Shown: positions 28,035-37,412, numbered from the stretch's first letter. The stretch is DNA of 64,000 nt from HGM04593 sp045660825 (GCA_045660825.1 JAZREN010000069.1:9212-73211); one strand, 5' to 3'. Notes: a model not told the origin generated them from the sequence alone. Made by a program: numbers and translations.

Positions 28035-29262
28035 TATGGCCACCGAAGCCGAATGTATTCGACAATGCAACATTCACATTCCTCTTCTGCGCCTTGTTAA
28101 AGGTAAAGTTCATTGCATAGTCAATTTCAGGATCTTCATCGCCATCGGCATGGTTTATTGTTGGCGGTACCATGCCATGCTTCATAGCAAGTACTGTCAA
28201 CACAGCCTCAAGCGCACCGGCACCGCCGAGCAAATGACCGGTCATTGACTTAGTAGAACTGATATTCAATTTATAAGCGTGCTCACCAAAGAGATTCTTG
28301 ATAGCTTTTGCTTCAACGATATCACCTGCATGTGTCGAAGTACCATGTACATTTATGTAATCAACACTCTCAAGCGGCAGACCAGCCTCTTCCAGTGCAG
28401 CTTTCATCACACGGTAAGCGCCTTCTCCCTCCGGGTGAGGTGCTGTTATATGATGCGCATCGGCGCTCAGACCGGTACCAACAATTTCTGCATATATCTT
28501 TGCACCACGGGCCACAGCATGCTCATACTCCTCGAGTACAAGAGAAGCAGCACCTTCAGCCATAACAAAACCGTCACGACTCTTGCTGAACGGACGCGAT
28601 GCCCCTTTTGGGTCATCATTGCGCACCGACAACGCATGCATTGCATTGAATGCACCGACACCAATGTTACATATTGCAGCCTCGGCTCCACCCGAAATAA
28701 TAACGTCTGCACGACCAAGACGTATCTGGTCATATGCATCAATTATGGCATTGGACGACGATGCACATGCCGAGGTTGTAACGTAGTTAGGCCCCTTCAA
28801 ACCATAACGTATGGAAATCATACCGGGCGTCATGTCCGATATCATCTTTGTTATGAGGAATGGAGAAAAACGCGGACCACTTTCCTGGTTCAACGCATAA
28901 GCGCGAACCTCGTCTTCGAGAGCGCACAATCCACCGATACCCTCACCGAATATGACACCGACCCTGTTGCAATCGACCTTTTCAAAGTCCAAAGCACTAT
29001 CGTTTATTGCCTCTACTGCAGCTGCAACGCCATACTGCGTATCAAAATCGACCTTACGGGTCTCACGACGATCCATTGTCAAAGATGGGTCGAATCCCTT
29101 CACCTCACAAGCAAACTGAGTCTTGAAGAGGTATGCATCAAAACGAGTAATAGGTCCTGCGCCACTTACTCCATTAACTGCGTTCTCCCACATTGTGGGA
29201 ACATCGTTACCAATGGGCGAAACGGCACCAAGACCTGTTACAACAACTCTTCTAAGTTTCAT
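28000..29262 (-). CDS. fabF: beta-ketoacyl-ACP synthase II
   Basis: Elongates fatty acids by condensing malonyl-ACP with acyl-ACP; 420 residues. The catalytic triad is visible: cysteine in TTSACASSSNAI, histidines in NVHGTSTHAGD and SNTFGFGGHNAS, with the conserved lysine in SSTKSMTGHLLG. It lies 36 bases downstream of acpP and overlaps rnc. The long forward-strand frame across it is antisense noise. Confidence 0.97.
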   Translation of the reverse strand: MKLRRVVVTGLGAVSPIGNDVPTMWENAVNGVSGAGPITRFDAYLFKTQFACEVKGFDPSLTMDRRETRKVDFDTQYGVAAAVEAINDSALDFEKVDCNRVGVIFGEGIGGLCALEDEVRAYALNQESGPRFSPFLITKMISDMTPGMISIRYGLKGPNYVTTSACASSSNAIIDAYDQIRLGRADVIISGGAEAAICNIGVGAFNAMHALSVRNDDPKGASRPFSKSRDGFVMAEGAASLVLEEYEHAVARGAKIYAEIVGTGLSADAHHITAPHPEGEGAYRVMKAALEEAGLPLESVDYINVHGTSTHAGDIVEAKAIKNLFGEHAYKLNISSTKSMTGHLLGGAGALEAVLTVLAMKHGMVPPTINHADGDEDPEIDYAMNFTFNKAQKRNVNVALSNTFGFGGHNASIAFKKIEG

Positions 29263-29298
29263 ATAGAATTGTTAGAGTACAGCAGGAAGAGAGGTCTA

Positions 29299-29541
29299 TT
29301 ATTTCTCAGCAACCTTCTCCTCTACATACTTGACAGCATCACCTACTGTCGCAATTTTCTCAGCCAAATCCTCAGGAATTGAGATACCGAACTCGTCCTC
29401 AATCTCCATAATAAGTTCTACTCTATCCAAAGAGTCTGCGCTCAAGTCGTTTGTAAAGTTAGCCTCTGATGTAACCATTGACTCTGAAACACCGAACTTC
29501 TCAATGATAATCTGTTTTACTCTTGATTCAATTTCTGACAT
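29299..29541 (-). CDS. acpP: acyl carrier protein
   Basis: 80 residues from the ATG at 29541 (MSEIESRVKQIIIEKFGV). The phosphopantetheine attachment serine is in DLSADSLDRVELIMEIEDEF. The much longer upstream in-frame extension is hydrophobic and crosses the promoter, so I rejected it. It is first in the acpP-fabF-rnc operon. Confidence 0.97.
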   Translation of the reverse strand: MSEIESRVKQIIIEKFGVSESMVTSEANFTNDLSADSLDRVELIMEIEDEFGISIPEDLAEKIATVGDAVKYVEEKVAEK

Positions 29542-29579
29542 AATTGTAAGTTTTAAAGATTCGTAAAATATCTTTGGCG

Positions 29580-29610
29580 CAAATGTAAGATAAAAATTAA
29601 GAACTACAAA
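29580..29610 (-). promoter_or_regulatory. Bacteroidales promoter for acpP-fabF-rnc
   Basis: On the reverse strand, TTTG (29610-29607), 19 bases, then TACATTTG (29587-29580). Both boxes are exact, giving a leader of roughly 30 bases before acpP. Confidence 0.7.
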
Positions 29611-29697
29611 GAAATATAGAAAAAAAACGCAACCCGATTGCACAAATGCTATAAAAATGTGCAAACACTGTACGAAAATCTACATTTCCCCCGCTAT

Positions 29698-30747
29698 TTA
29701 CCTATTACTTATATTTATTTTAAAGGCCATTTGTTCACGGCGCAGTTTATAATTGTTACGCAACCACTCGAAATCGCCGGGAGCATTCTTCAGCATCGCT
29801 GTATCATCCAATGGAGAATATATTGCCAGGAAAGCCTCCTGTTCACTCGCCGCTTCCACCACGGGGTGCAACGGAGCATCAAGCCCAAGCATCGGAACCT
29901 CTCCTTTATAATTAATGTAACGCGCGAATTTGTCCAGTACGATAGAAGTCGCATTCATTTTCCCCTCGGCCGAATAGCCCGCAATGTGAGGGGTGGCAAC
30001 ATATGCTTTATTCAACAATGCAAGGTTTATATCCGGTTCCCCCTCCCACACGTCAAGTGCAACGCATTGCACTGCACCGCTTTGCAACGCATCCAACAAC
30101 GCCGTGTTGTCTACCACCGCACCACGCGAAGCGTTTATCAGCAACCTGCAGTGTCTGAGCGAAGAGAAGAATCGCGCATCTGCAAGATGTTGGCTTTTAT
30201 ACACGCCATCCGCATTCAACGTAGGGTGGAATGTTATTATATCACTTTGTTCCGCAATTTCGTCCAGCGACACAAGCCCCGACACACCGGCATCAGCCTT
30301 TGGCGGGTCGTTTGCCAGCACGCGCAGCCCCACACTACCGGCCCACGCAGCAACACGCGAACCAATCTCGCCAAAGCCCACAATGCCCAACGTAAGTCCC
30401 GCAATGGCACAGCCATTGTCACGCGCCCACGAATATATCACCGACTGCACATACTGCAGCACAGCACCGGCATTACACCCCGCGGCATTTGTCCAGGTTA
30501 TCCCCGCCTCACGGCAATAATCAGAATCTATGTGGTCATAGCCTATTGTTGCAGTACCGATGAAACGCACCGCTGTGCCACCCAACAGAGTTGCATCACA
30601 CTTTGTACGTGTCCTCACAAAGAGAGCCTCGGCATCAACAAGGTCGCCATCAGCAATGGCACCGCCAGGCAACGCCACCACATCAACACCCATCGCAGTC
30701 AATGCCTCGCGCAGATAGGGAATCTTTTCGTCAATAACAACTTTCAT
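29698..30747 (-). CDS. pdxB: 4-phosphoerythronate dehydrogenase
   Basis: NAD-dependent D-isomer hydroxyacid dehydrogenase family; 349 residues. PdxB makes a precursor of pyridoxal phosphate. The Rossmann fingerprint LGIVGFGEIGSRVAAWAG is near residue 115, with INASRGAVVDNTAL and a C-terminal PHIAGYSAEGK. The length and the extra C-terminal region match PdxB, not a general D-lactate dehydrogenase, but this remains by resemblance. The start at 30747 gives MKVVIDEKIPYLR. Confidence 0.9.
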   Translation of the reverse strand: MKVVIDEKIPYLREALTAMGVDVVALPGGAIADGDLVDAEALFVRTRTKCDATLLGGTAVRFIGTATIGYDHIDSDYCREAGITWTNAAGCNAGAVLQYVQSVIYSWARDNGCAIAGLTLGIVGFGEIGSRVAAWAGSVGLRVLANDPPKADAGVSGLVSLDEIAEQSDIITFHPTLNADGVYKSQHLADARFFSSLRHCRLLINASRGAVVDNTALLDALQSGAVQCVALDVWEGEPDINLALLNKAYVATPHIAGYSAEGKMNATSIVLDKFARYINYKGEVPMLGLDAPLHPVVEAASEQEAFLAIYSPLDDTAMLKNAPGDFEWLRNNYKLRREQMAFKINISNR

Positions 30748-30807
30748 ATCAAGAAACAGGGTTTGATGATACAAATATAACAAGTTACTATGAGTTTACA
30801 CTCAAAG

Positions 30808-30839
30808 TTTGGCAAATATGATATAATTCGTTAGTTTTG
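30808..30839 (+). promoter_or_regulatory. Bacteroidales promoter for the DUF4254-GT9-methyltransferase operon
   Basis: TTTG (30808-30811), 20 bases, then TAGTTTTG (30832-30839); both boxes exact. The leader is about 68 bases. Confidence 0.7.
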
Positions 30840-30913
30840 CATATCAATAACAGAACAAAACGCCGCAGCCCAATGTATTAAGAGCAAAGGCAGCAACTAA
30901 AACAATACACATC

Positions 30914-31525
30914 ATGCAAAAGTTCACCCAGATGAGTTGGCCCATTTTCAATGAAGCCATAGCCGACTACCACAAGACAGACAATGTAGACACACCCATA
31001 AACAACCCCTATCCGCTGAAGAGCATCGAGTACTATCTCTACCTCAAGTGCTGGATAGACACCGTGCAGTGGCATTTCGAGGACATCATCCGCGACCCGG
31101 GCATCGACCCCGTCGAAGCACTCACACTCAAGCGCCGCATCGACAAGTCCAACCAGGACCGCACCGACCTTGTCGAGCTCATCGACAGTTATTTCCTCGA
31201 TTTGTACAAGGACGTCACTCCACTCGAGGGAGCGACCATCAACACCGAGAGCCCCGCATGGGCTGTCGACCGCTACTCCATCCTCTCACTCAAGATATAC
31301 CACATGCAGGAGGAGGTGAACCGCACCGATGTCGACGACGAGCACCGCGCAAAGTGCCAGGCAAAGCTCGACGTTCTTAACGAGCAATACAAGGACATGA
31401 CCACCTCAATAGGCCAATTGCTCGACGATATCGCTGCCGGACGCAAGTTCATGAAAGTGTACCGCCAGATGAAGATGTACAACGACCCTTCGCTCAACCC
31501 CGTCCTCTATGGATCAAAAAAGTAA
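30914..31525 (+). CDS. DUF4254 domain-containing protein
   Basis: 203 residues, no signal peptide. The pattern NPYPLKSIEYYLYLKCWIDTVQWHFEDIIRDP and VDRYSILSLKIYHMQEE matches DUF4254, a Bacteroidota family usually found beside glycosyltransferase genes. The function is unknown; predicted all-helical and cytoplasmic. Its last 17 bases overlap the start of the GT9 gene, indicating translational coupling. Codons here favour C at the third position more than in the genes before 30 kb. Confidence 0.88.
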   Translation: MQKFTQMSWPIFNEAIADYHKTDNVDTPINNPYPLKSIEYYLYLKCWIDTVQWHFEDIIRDPGIDPVEALTLKRRIDKSNQDRTDLVELIDSYFLDLYKDVTPLEGATINTESPAWAVDRYSILSLKIYHMQEEVNRTDVDDEHRAKCQAKLDVLNEQYKDMTTSIGQLLDDIAAGRKFMKVYRQMKMYNDPSLNPVLYGSKK

Positions 31526-32567
31526 CGTCAAGACCATACTGATCACACGTTTTTCGGCTGTCGGCGACGTAGCGATGACCATCCCATTGCTATATTCACT
31601 CAGCAAAGCCTATCCCTGGCATCGCTTCATCTTTGTAAGCCGCGAGCGCTTCGGGCAGTTCTTCATCAACAAACCCGAAAACATCGATTTCATCGGAATA
31701 AATCCGGTGGAATACAAAGGTTTGTCTGGTCTCTTCAGGCTCTACCGCGAGCTCTCGCTCTACGAGCCGGACATGCTCGCCGACCTCCACGATGTACTCA
31801 GGACAAAAATACTCAGAACATATTTCAAACTCTTCGGCCGCATCAAGGTCGCGAGCATTGACAAAGGCCGCAAGGAGAAGGCAGCACTCACAAAACCAAG
31901 CAAGACGAACAAACAGCAGCTCAAGAGCACTTTCGAGCGCTACAGCGAAGTTTTCACCAAGTTGGGTTTGCCTTTCACACCATCATTCACCTCGCTGTTC
32001 AAGGACAGCAAGGGCTATATCGGCGATTTCGCCACATTCATTCCACCCAAAGGCGACGACCGTTGGATTGGCATCGCCCCCTTCGCACGCCATGGCGGAA
32101 AAATATACCCACTCGACAAGATGGAACAGGTTGTAGCGCAGCTGTCACAACAGGAGCAGACCAAGCTCTTTTTCTTTGGCAACGGCCCCGAAGAGGAGAA
32201 AGCCATCAACCAATGGTGCGACAAATACCCCAACTGCATATCCTTCATTGGCAAAACCGATTTCAATGGCGAGCTACGCCTCATCAGCCATCTCGACGCC
32301 ATGCTATGCATGGACTCTGCAAACATGCACATGGCGTCACTCGTCGGTACCCCGGCCGTCTCTGTCTGGGGCGCCACGTCGCCCCTTGCCGGTTTCTTGG
32401 GATGGCAACAGCACATGGACGACTGCATAGAACTGCAGTTGGAGTGCCGCCCTTGCTCAATCTTCGGCAACAAACCCTGCCGTTATGGCGACTACCGCTG
32501 CATGAACATTGAGCCACGCATCATTGCAGAGAAAATCATACAGAAGACAAATAAACCACAAGCATAA
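31509..32567 (+). CDS. glycosyltransferase family 9 (heptosyltransferase-like)
   Basis: 352 residues of the GT-B fold. The N-terminus TILITRFSAVGDVAMTIPLL and the C-terminal donor-site segment MDSANMHMASLVGTPAVSVWGATSP are typical of GT9, the ADP-heptose:LPS heptosyltransferase family. In Bacteroidales the sugar added is often not heptose, so I do not name the substrate. It lies between DUF4254 and a methyltransferase and probably modifies the lipopolysaccharide core or a surface glycan. Confidence 0.9.
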   Translation: MDQKSNVKTILITRFSAVGDVAMTIPLLYSLSKAYPWHRFIFVSRERFGQFFINKPENIDFIGINPVEYKGLSGLFRLYRELSLYEPDMLADLHDVLRTKILRTYFKLFGRIKVASIDKGRKEKAALTKPSKTNKQQLKSTFERYSEVFTKLGLPFTPSFTSLFKDSKGYIGDFATFIPPKGDDRWIGIAPFARHGGKIYPLDKMEQVVAQLSQQEQTKLFFFGNGPEEEKAINQWCDKYPNCISFIGKTDFNGELRLISHLDAMLCMDSANMHMASLVGTPAVSVWGATSPLAGFLGWQQHMDDCIELQLECRPCSIFGNKPCRYGDYRCMNIEPRIIAEKIIQKTNKPQA

Positions 32568-32578
32568 AACACAAAGCG

Positions 32579-33304
32579 ATGCAAACAGTCACCAACAAGG
32601 AAAAAGACCCGATGGGAAGGGCAATTTCCGACTATTACCACACCCGTAAAGCCGGTAAGTTAAGAGTACTCTCGTCAATGTTCTACGAGGACGAGATTCC
32701 CGTCGCCACACTGTTCCGCGACTTTGCCGACATGCCCATCCAGGAGCAGAAAGCCATCGAGCTCTGCCGCGGTAATGTGCTCGATGTTGGCGCCGGCAGC
32801 GGTTGCCACAGCGTCATCCTTAAGGAACGCGGACCCGCGCCTGTCGCCATCGACATCTCCGAACTGTCGGTCGAAGTCATGAAAGAACGCGGACTCGACG
32901 CCCGCAACATCAACTTTTTCGACGAGACCTTCACCGAGAAGTTCGATACCATCCTGCTTGCCATGAACGGCATAGGCATCGTAGGCAAGATCGACCGTCT
33001 GCCACTCTTTTTCCGCAGCATCAAACGCCTTCTGGCACCCGGTGGCCAGGTGCTGCTCGACTCTTCCGACATCAGCTACGTCTTCATGGACGACGATGGC
33101 GGCATGGACATTGACCTTGCAGCCGGCTACTATGGCGAAATCGACTACAAGATGCGCTACAAGAACATCACCGGCGCCCCATTCGATTGGCTATACATTG
33201 ATTTCGACACCCTCTCCATGTATGCCGAGGAGCACGGCTTCATCTGCGAAAAATGCATCGACGGTGAGCACTACGACTACCTCGCCCGCCTCACCCTAAA
33301 ATGA
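32579..33304 (+). CDS. class I SAM-dependent methyltransferase
   Basis: 241 residues. The SAM-binding motif I NVLDVGAGSGCHSVILKERG is near residues 63-82, motif II VAIDISELSVEVMKERG follows, and post-motif ALRLLAPGGQ-like KRLLAPGGQVLLDSSD is near 150. The substrate is unknown; the operon context suggests a glycan. It is the last gene before the capsule promoter. Confidence 0.87.
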   Translation: MQTVTNKEKDPMGRAISDYYHTRKAGKLRVLSSMFYEDEIPVATLFRDFADMPIQEQKAIELCRGNVLDVGAGSGCHSVILKERGPAPVAIDISELSVEVMKERGLDARNINFFDETFTEKFDTILLAMNGIGIVGKIDRLPLFFRSIKRLLAPGGQVLLDSSDISYVFMDDDGGMDIDLAAGYYGEIDYKMRYKNITGAPFDWLYIDFDTLSMYAEEHGFICEKCIDGEHYDYLARLTLK

Positions 33305-33324
33305 GACTCCGATAAAATATTTTT

Positions 33325-33374
33325 ACACGATACTTTGCATTTCCAAAAACAATTTGCACGGTATCGTGTTTTTT
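33325..33374 (+). terminator. terminator hairpin overlapping the capsule promoter
   Basis: ACACGATAC (33325-33333) pairs perfectly with GTATCGTGT (33361-33369), followed by a six-T run; an inner TGCA pairs with TGCA, leaving a 15-base loop. It terminates the methyltransferase operon. The -33 box of the next promoter lies inside the hairpin. Confidence 0.7.
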
Positions 33375-33384
33375 AATACATTTG
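33353..33384 (+). promoter_or_regulatory. Bacteroidales promoter for the capsule operon
   Basis: TTTG (33353-33356), 20 bases, then TACATTTG (33377-33384); exact match to both boxes. It is not flanked by the long inverted repeats of phase-variable Bacteroides capsule promoters. Confidence 0.7.
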
Positions 33385-33475
33385 TTATAGGAAACAAACA
33401 GGCTTAACGCACTTTTTGCGCGCCGCTCTTTCCCTACATTTGGACAAAACAGCTTATTCAAAAGCTAAAAACTTG

Positions 33476-34126
33476 ATGGTCAACATATTACAACACCATC
33501 GAGGAGCCAAAGGTATGCCCGCGCGGCAACCAGCAACACCCTTCAACCATCATCACACAGTGAATAACGACAACGCCCTCACATGGTTTGCAATGAGCGC
33601 CCCCTATCGCCGCGAACTCATCGCCAAGGAGTTCCTGCGCCAGAAAGAGGTCGAGTGTTTCGTCCCAATGAAAGAGGCTCTTGTCGAAAGACGTAACGGC
33701 ACCAAGAGCCGCCAAATGGTCCCGGCCATTCACAATCTCATTTTCGTGCACACCACAAAAGAGAGAATCAAAGCACTCAAGCAAGGCGTCAATTTCCTGC
33801 AATACTGCACACGCCCCCAAGGCGGCAAGAACGTCCCAATCACCGTCCCAGAGCCTCAGATGCAACAATTCATTGACATCACCAATGCCGCCAATGCCGA
33901 TATCACCTATCTGCGCCCCGAGGAGGTCGACATCAAACGAGGCACCAGGGTACGCGTTCATGGCGGAGTGTTCGATGGCACCGAAGGCATCTTTGTCAAG
34001 GTGCAAGGCAAGCGCAGCCGCCGTGTAGTGTTACTCATCGATGGCATCACAGCCGTTGCCCTCACAGAGATAAGCACCGATTTTCTTGAGATTCTCGACG
34101 AAGAAAACACAAACACGCACACGTAA
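33476..34126 (+). CDS. UpxY-family transcription antiterminator (NusG-like)
   Basis: About 216 residues. The NusG N-terminal domain starts near LTWFAMSAPYRRELIAKEFL and continues to about residue 130 (VPAIHNLIFVHTTKERIKAL). A KOW-type domain ends the protein (IKRGTRVRVHGGVFDGTEGIFVKVQGKRSRRVVLLIDG). UpxY proteins act in cis on the leader of their own capsule operon to stop premature termination. The start is uncertain: ATG at 33476 or ATG at 33515, the latter with GAGGAG eight bases upstream. No UpxZ gene, which would inhibit other loci, is next to it. Confidence 0.88.
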   Translation: MVNILQHHRGAKGMPARQPATPFNHHHTVNNDNALTWFAMSAPYRRELIAKEFLRQKEVECFVPMKEALVERRNGTKSRQMVPAIHNLIFVHTTKERIKALKQGVNFLQYCTRPQGGKNVPITVPEPQMQQFIDITNAANADITYLRPEEVDIKRGTRVRVHGGVFDGTEGIFVKVQGKRSRRVVLLIDGITAVALTEISTDFLEILDEENTNTHT

Positions 34127-34255
34127 AATATTTTCAAGTAAAATTAATTTACAAATATAATAACACACGTACGCAAGCGCACACACAAGACGGATAGTTC
34201 AAAACCCATTCAACCTGTGCGCCAACAGACAAGTAAATCAAAAAAAACAATTAAT

Positions 34256-35032
34256 ATGAAAAAACTCATTCCCGCATTGCTCTTGCTGCTTTTGACAGCA
34301 TCATGCTCAACACAGAAACAAGTCCCCTATTTCCAGGACCTCAACGATGGCCAGAGTGTAAAAATCGCCACACCGCAGGACGTAAGGCTCAAGGTCGGCG
34401 ACCAGTTCACCATCCACGTAAACAGCAAAGACCCCGAGCTCACACTCCCGCTCAACCTCACACGCTCAACCAACAACACCGGTGGCAACGAAACCCGCCT
34501 TGCCTATACCGTTGACGAGCGCGGATATATAGATTTCCCCACCCTGGGCGAAATCTATGTCGAGGGCAAGACCCGTGACGAGGTCGCAAAACACATCAAG
34601 AACATCATCCTCGAAAAGAAGCTCGTTCTCGACCCCGTTGTCATCGTCGGTTTCCACAACCAGCAGGTATCTGTCATCGGCGAAGTCGGCCGACCCGGTA
34701 AATACGACATCAACAAGGACCGTTTCACCATCCTCGATGCCCTCAGCCTTGCCGGCGACCTCACCATCCAGGGAAAACGTGAGAACATCACTGTGCTGCG
34801 CGAGGAGTACGGCGTGCAGAAGGCCTACACCCTCAACCTCAACGACGCCGCGCAGTTCCACGCATCACCCGCCTACTACCTGCAGCAGAACGACATCGTC
34901 TACGTAGAACCCAACACCTCAAAGGCAGCTGCGTCATCAACCAACGGCAACACCGTGCGTTCTATATCATTCTGGTTCTCTGTCATCTCACTGGGACTCA
35001 CCTTGGTAACCTTCTTCCGCGGCTTCAACTAA
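34256..35032 (+). CDS. Wza-like polysaccharide export lipoprotein
   Basis: 258 residues from the ATG at 34256. A signal peptide with a lipobox (LLLLLLTASC) anchors it in the outer membrane. The poly-export domain (RLKVGDQFTIHV, YTVDERGYIDFPTLGEIYVEGKTRDEV) and an SLBB-type domain (VSVIGEVGRPGKYDINKDRFTILDAL) follow. A hydrophobic C-terminal segment (ISFWFSVISLGLTLVTFF) would span the outer membrane. It works with the Wzc-like kinase encoded next, 22 bases away. Confidence 0.93.
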   Translation: MKKLIPALLLLLLTASCSTQKQVPYFQDLNDGQSVKIATPQDVRLKVGDQFTIHVNSKDPELTLPLNLTRSTNNTGGNETRLAYTVDERGYIDFPTLGEIYVEGKTRDEVAKHIKNIILEKKLVLDPVVIVGFHNQQVSVIGEVGRPGKYDINKDRFTILDALSLAGDLTIQGKRENITVLREEYGVQKAYTLNLNDAAQFHASPAYYLQQNDIVYVEPNTSKAAASSTNGNTVRSISFWFSVISLGLTLVTFFRGFN

Positions 35033-35054
35033 CCACTAAAACAGTGCTCCTCAA

Positions 35055-37412
35055 ATGGCAAACAACAAAGCATCACAAAAGAACGACAATGTCATCCCCA
35101 TCAGGGATCTGATATTCCACTGCCTCAAGAACTGGTACTGGTTTGTTCTTTCACTCACCATAGCGTCGGCAATTGCGGTATACGTAATCAAATCCACCCC
35201 GCCCAAATACATGCGCCATGCCGAGATTCTCATCAAGGAAAGCGACCGCGGCAGCGGCGCCGGCACCGGCAGCACCTTCAAGGAACTGGGCACTTCACGC
35301 ACCACCGCCAATGCCGAGAACGAAATCACCGCCCTCAAATCGGTTGAAATCATGAAGGAGGCCATCCGCCGCCTCAGGCTCGACATTGAGTTCCGTGGCG
35401 AAGGCACATTCTTCAACGGCATCATCTACAAGGACCGTCCTTTGAAGATTGCGACACTCGACCTCAACGAGAGCGATGCCGCCACCTTCACTGCAGTCAT
35501 CACATCCGACAGCACAGTTGCACTCAGCAACTTCACATTCCGCGGCGAGTCCCTTACAGGCGGTAACATACAAGCAGTCATTGGTGACACCGTTTCAACC
35601 CCGCTTGGGCTCATTGCCATTGACCGCACCGAATCTCTTGGAATGTTCATTGGCTCCAACCTGTATATCGAAAAGCACAACATCGACATGCTTGCAAACC
35701 ATCTGTTGGCAAACCTCAACGCAGGTCTTGCCAAGGAGAAGACAAGCGTCGTCAGCCTTAACATCAAAGATGTTTCCACAGCACGTGCCACCGACATCCT
35801 CACAGCCATACTCGACATCTACAACGAGCAATGGGTCGAGGAGAGCAACTATGCCACCATCAAAACCGCCGAATTCATCAGCCGTCGCGCCGAGGAAATC
35901 AGGCAAGAGCTCGAGGCCATAGACCGCGAAATCGCCAAGTTCCGCGGCGACAACAAACTCTCCAATACCACAAAAGCCCTTGTGCAGGAAGCCGTCAACA
36001 GCAAGGAGCAGGAACTTGTCCTCTCGCTCAACAACCAGTTGGAACTCGCCAACTTCATAAAATCCTACATGGCGCAAAGCGGCAACAAGGAGATTATCCC
36101 CGCCAACACCGGTATCACCGCCGCCAATGTAGAGTCACTCATCGGCAGCTACAACACCAAAGTGCTCGAGCGCAACAGACTTGTGGCAAACAGTAGCGAG
36201 AACCACCCCGTCGTCATTGACTACGACAAGAACATCGCCGCAATGCATGCCGGCATAGAAGCCGCCATCGACAGCCACATCACCGACCTTCGTCGACAGA
36301 TTGCCGATGCCAACAAGGAAATCGAGAGCAACATCACACGCTTCACCACCACCACACACAGCACCAAGGAACTGCAGACCCTCCTGCGCCAGCAAAAGGT
36401 GAAGAACGCCCTCTACCTGTTCCTGTTACAGAAGTTTGAGGAAACCGAGCTCTCAAAGGAGTTCTCGGCATCCAACAACCGCATCCTGGTTCCACCCACC
36501 GGCATCAACATCCCTGTCGAGCCAATGAAGAAACCCATTATCATGCTGGCATTGACACTCGGCACCCTGCTGCCGCTCATTGTCATCTTCATCTGCGTCA
36601 TCACCAACCGCAAGGTGCGCGGCCGCCGCGACCTCGAGGATATTGACATACCGTTCATTGGAGAGATACCTTTGCAAAAGGAACAAGCCAACAGCAAAGA
36701 GAGAAAAATCATTGTCAAGGGCGGCAACCGTAACATCATCAACGAGGCCTTCCGCGTAATGCGCACCAATTTCGAGTTCATGACCGACAAGTCCAAGCCC
36801 TGCAACGTTGTTATCACCACATCCTTCAACCCCGGCAGTGGCAAGACCTTCCTAACCATGAACCTCGCTGCCACGCTCGCCCTCAAGGGAGCCAAGGTTC
36901 TTGTCATCGACGGCGACCTGCGCCGCGCCTCAACATCCGAGTATATACATACCCCCTCAGTCGGCATCAGCGAATACCTCTCGGGCGGCACAAGCAACGT
37001 AGGCGACATCATAACAACCGACACCGGGTATGACAACCTGCACGTCATCGCAGTGGGCGCCATCCCGCCCAACCCCACCGAGCTCATCGGTAGCAACAAA
37101 TTCGAGAACCTCATCGCCGAGATGCGCAAGCGCTACGACTACATCTTCATCGACTGCCCGCCAATCGACATCGTAGCCGACACACAAATCATCGAGCGCT
37201 ACAGCGACCGCACGCTCTTTGTCATCCGCGCCGGCCTGTTGAACCGCGACATGCTTGGCGAGTTGCAGGACATCTACGACAACAAACGCTTCAAGGGCCT
37301 CGCCATGATACTCAACGGCACCCACAGCGGCCAAGGCCGTTACGGCTACCGCTACGGTTACAGCTACGGATATGGCTACGGCTATGGCTACCACTACCAC
37401 CAGAAAAAGTGA
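35055..37412 (+). CDS. Wzc-like tyrosine autokinase, chain-length regulator
   Basis: 785-residue inner-membrane protein. The Wzz-type domain begins with a membrane helix (WYWFVLSLTIASAIAVYVI) near residue 25 and has a long coiled-coil periplasmic part with a second helix near residue 500 (PIIMLALTLGTLLPLIVIFICV). The cytoplasmic BY-kinase has Walker A NPGSGKTFLT (about residue 595), A' VLVIDGDLRR and B YIFIDCPPIDIV. The C-terminus is a tyrosine/glycine cluster of alternating Y, the likely autophosphorylation tail. It controls polymerisation and export with Wza. Confidence 0.94.
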   Translation: MANNKASQKNDNVIPIRDLIFHCLKNWYWFVLSLTIASAIAVYVIKSTPPKYMRHAEILIKESDRGSGAGTGSTFKELGTSRTTANAENEITALKSVEIMKEAIRRLRLDIEFRGEGTFFNGIIYKDRPLKIATLDLNESDAATFTAVITSDSTVALSNFTFRGESLTGGNIQAVIGDTVSTPLGLIAIDRTESLGMFIGSNLYIEKHNIDMLANHLLANLNAGLAKEKTSVVSLNIKDVSTARATDILTAILDIYNEQWVEESNYATIKTAEFISRRAEEIRQELEAIDREIAKFRGDNKLSNTTKALVQEAVNSKEQELVLSLNNQLELANFIKSYMAQSGNKEIIPANTGITAANVESLIGSYNTKVLERNRLVANSSENHPVVIDYDKNIAAMHAGIEAAIDSHITDLRRQIADANKEIESNITRFTTTTHSTKELQTLLRQQKVKNALYLFLLQKFEETELSKEFSASNNRILVPPTGINIPVEPMKKPIIMLALTLGTLLPLIVIFICVITNRKVRGRRDLEDIDIPFIGEIPLQKEQANSKERKIIVKGGNRNIINEAFRVMRTNFEFMTDKSKPCNVVITTSFNPGSGKTFLTMNLAATLALKGAKVLVIDGDLRRASTSEYIHTPSVGISEYLSGGTSNVGDIITTDTGYDNLHVIAVGAIPPNPTELIGSNKFENLIAEMRKRYDYIFIDCPPIDIVADTQIIERYSDRTLFVIRAGLLNRDMLGELQDIYDNKRFKGLAMILNGTHSGQGRYGYRYGYSYGYGYGYGYHYHQKK

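Noticed and set aside
28279..29382. A 367-codon forward frame across fabF and acpP
   Set aside because: It lies opposite two certain genes, and its product has no family-like segment.
29638..30780. A 380-codon forward frame across pdxB
   Set aside because: Antisense to pdxB, with arginine- and histidine-rich shadow composition.
33325..33369. An invertible capsule promoter, as in Bacteroides fragilis
   Set aside because: The inverted repeat is nine bases with 27 between, too short for the known invertase sites, and the T run fits a terminator.
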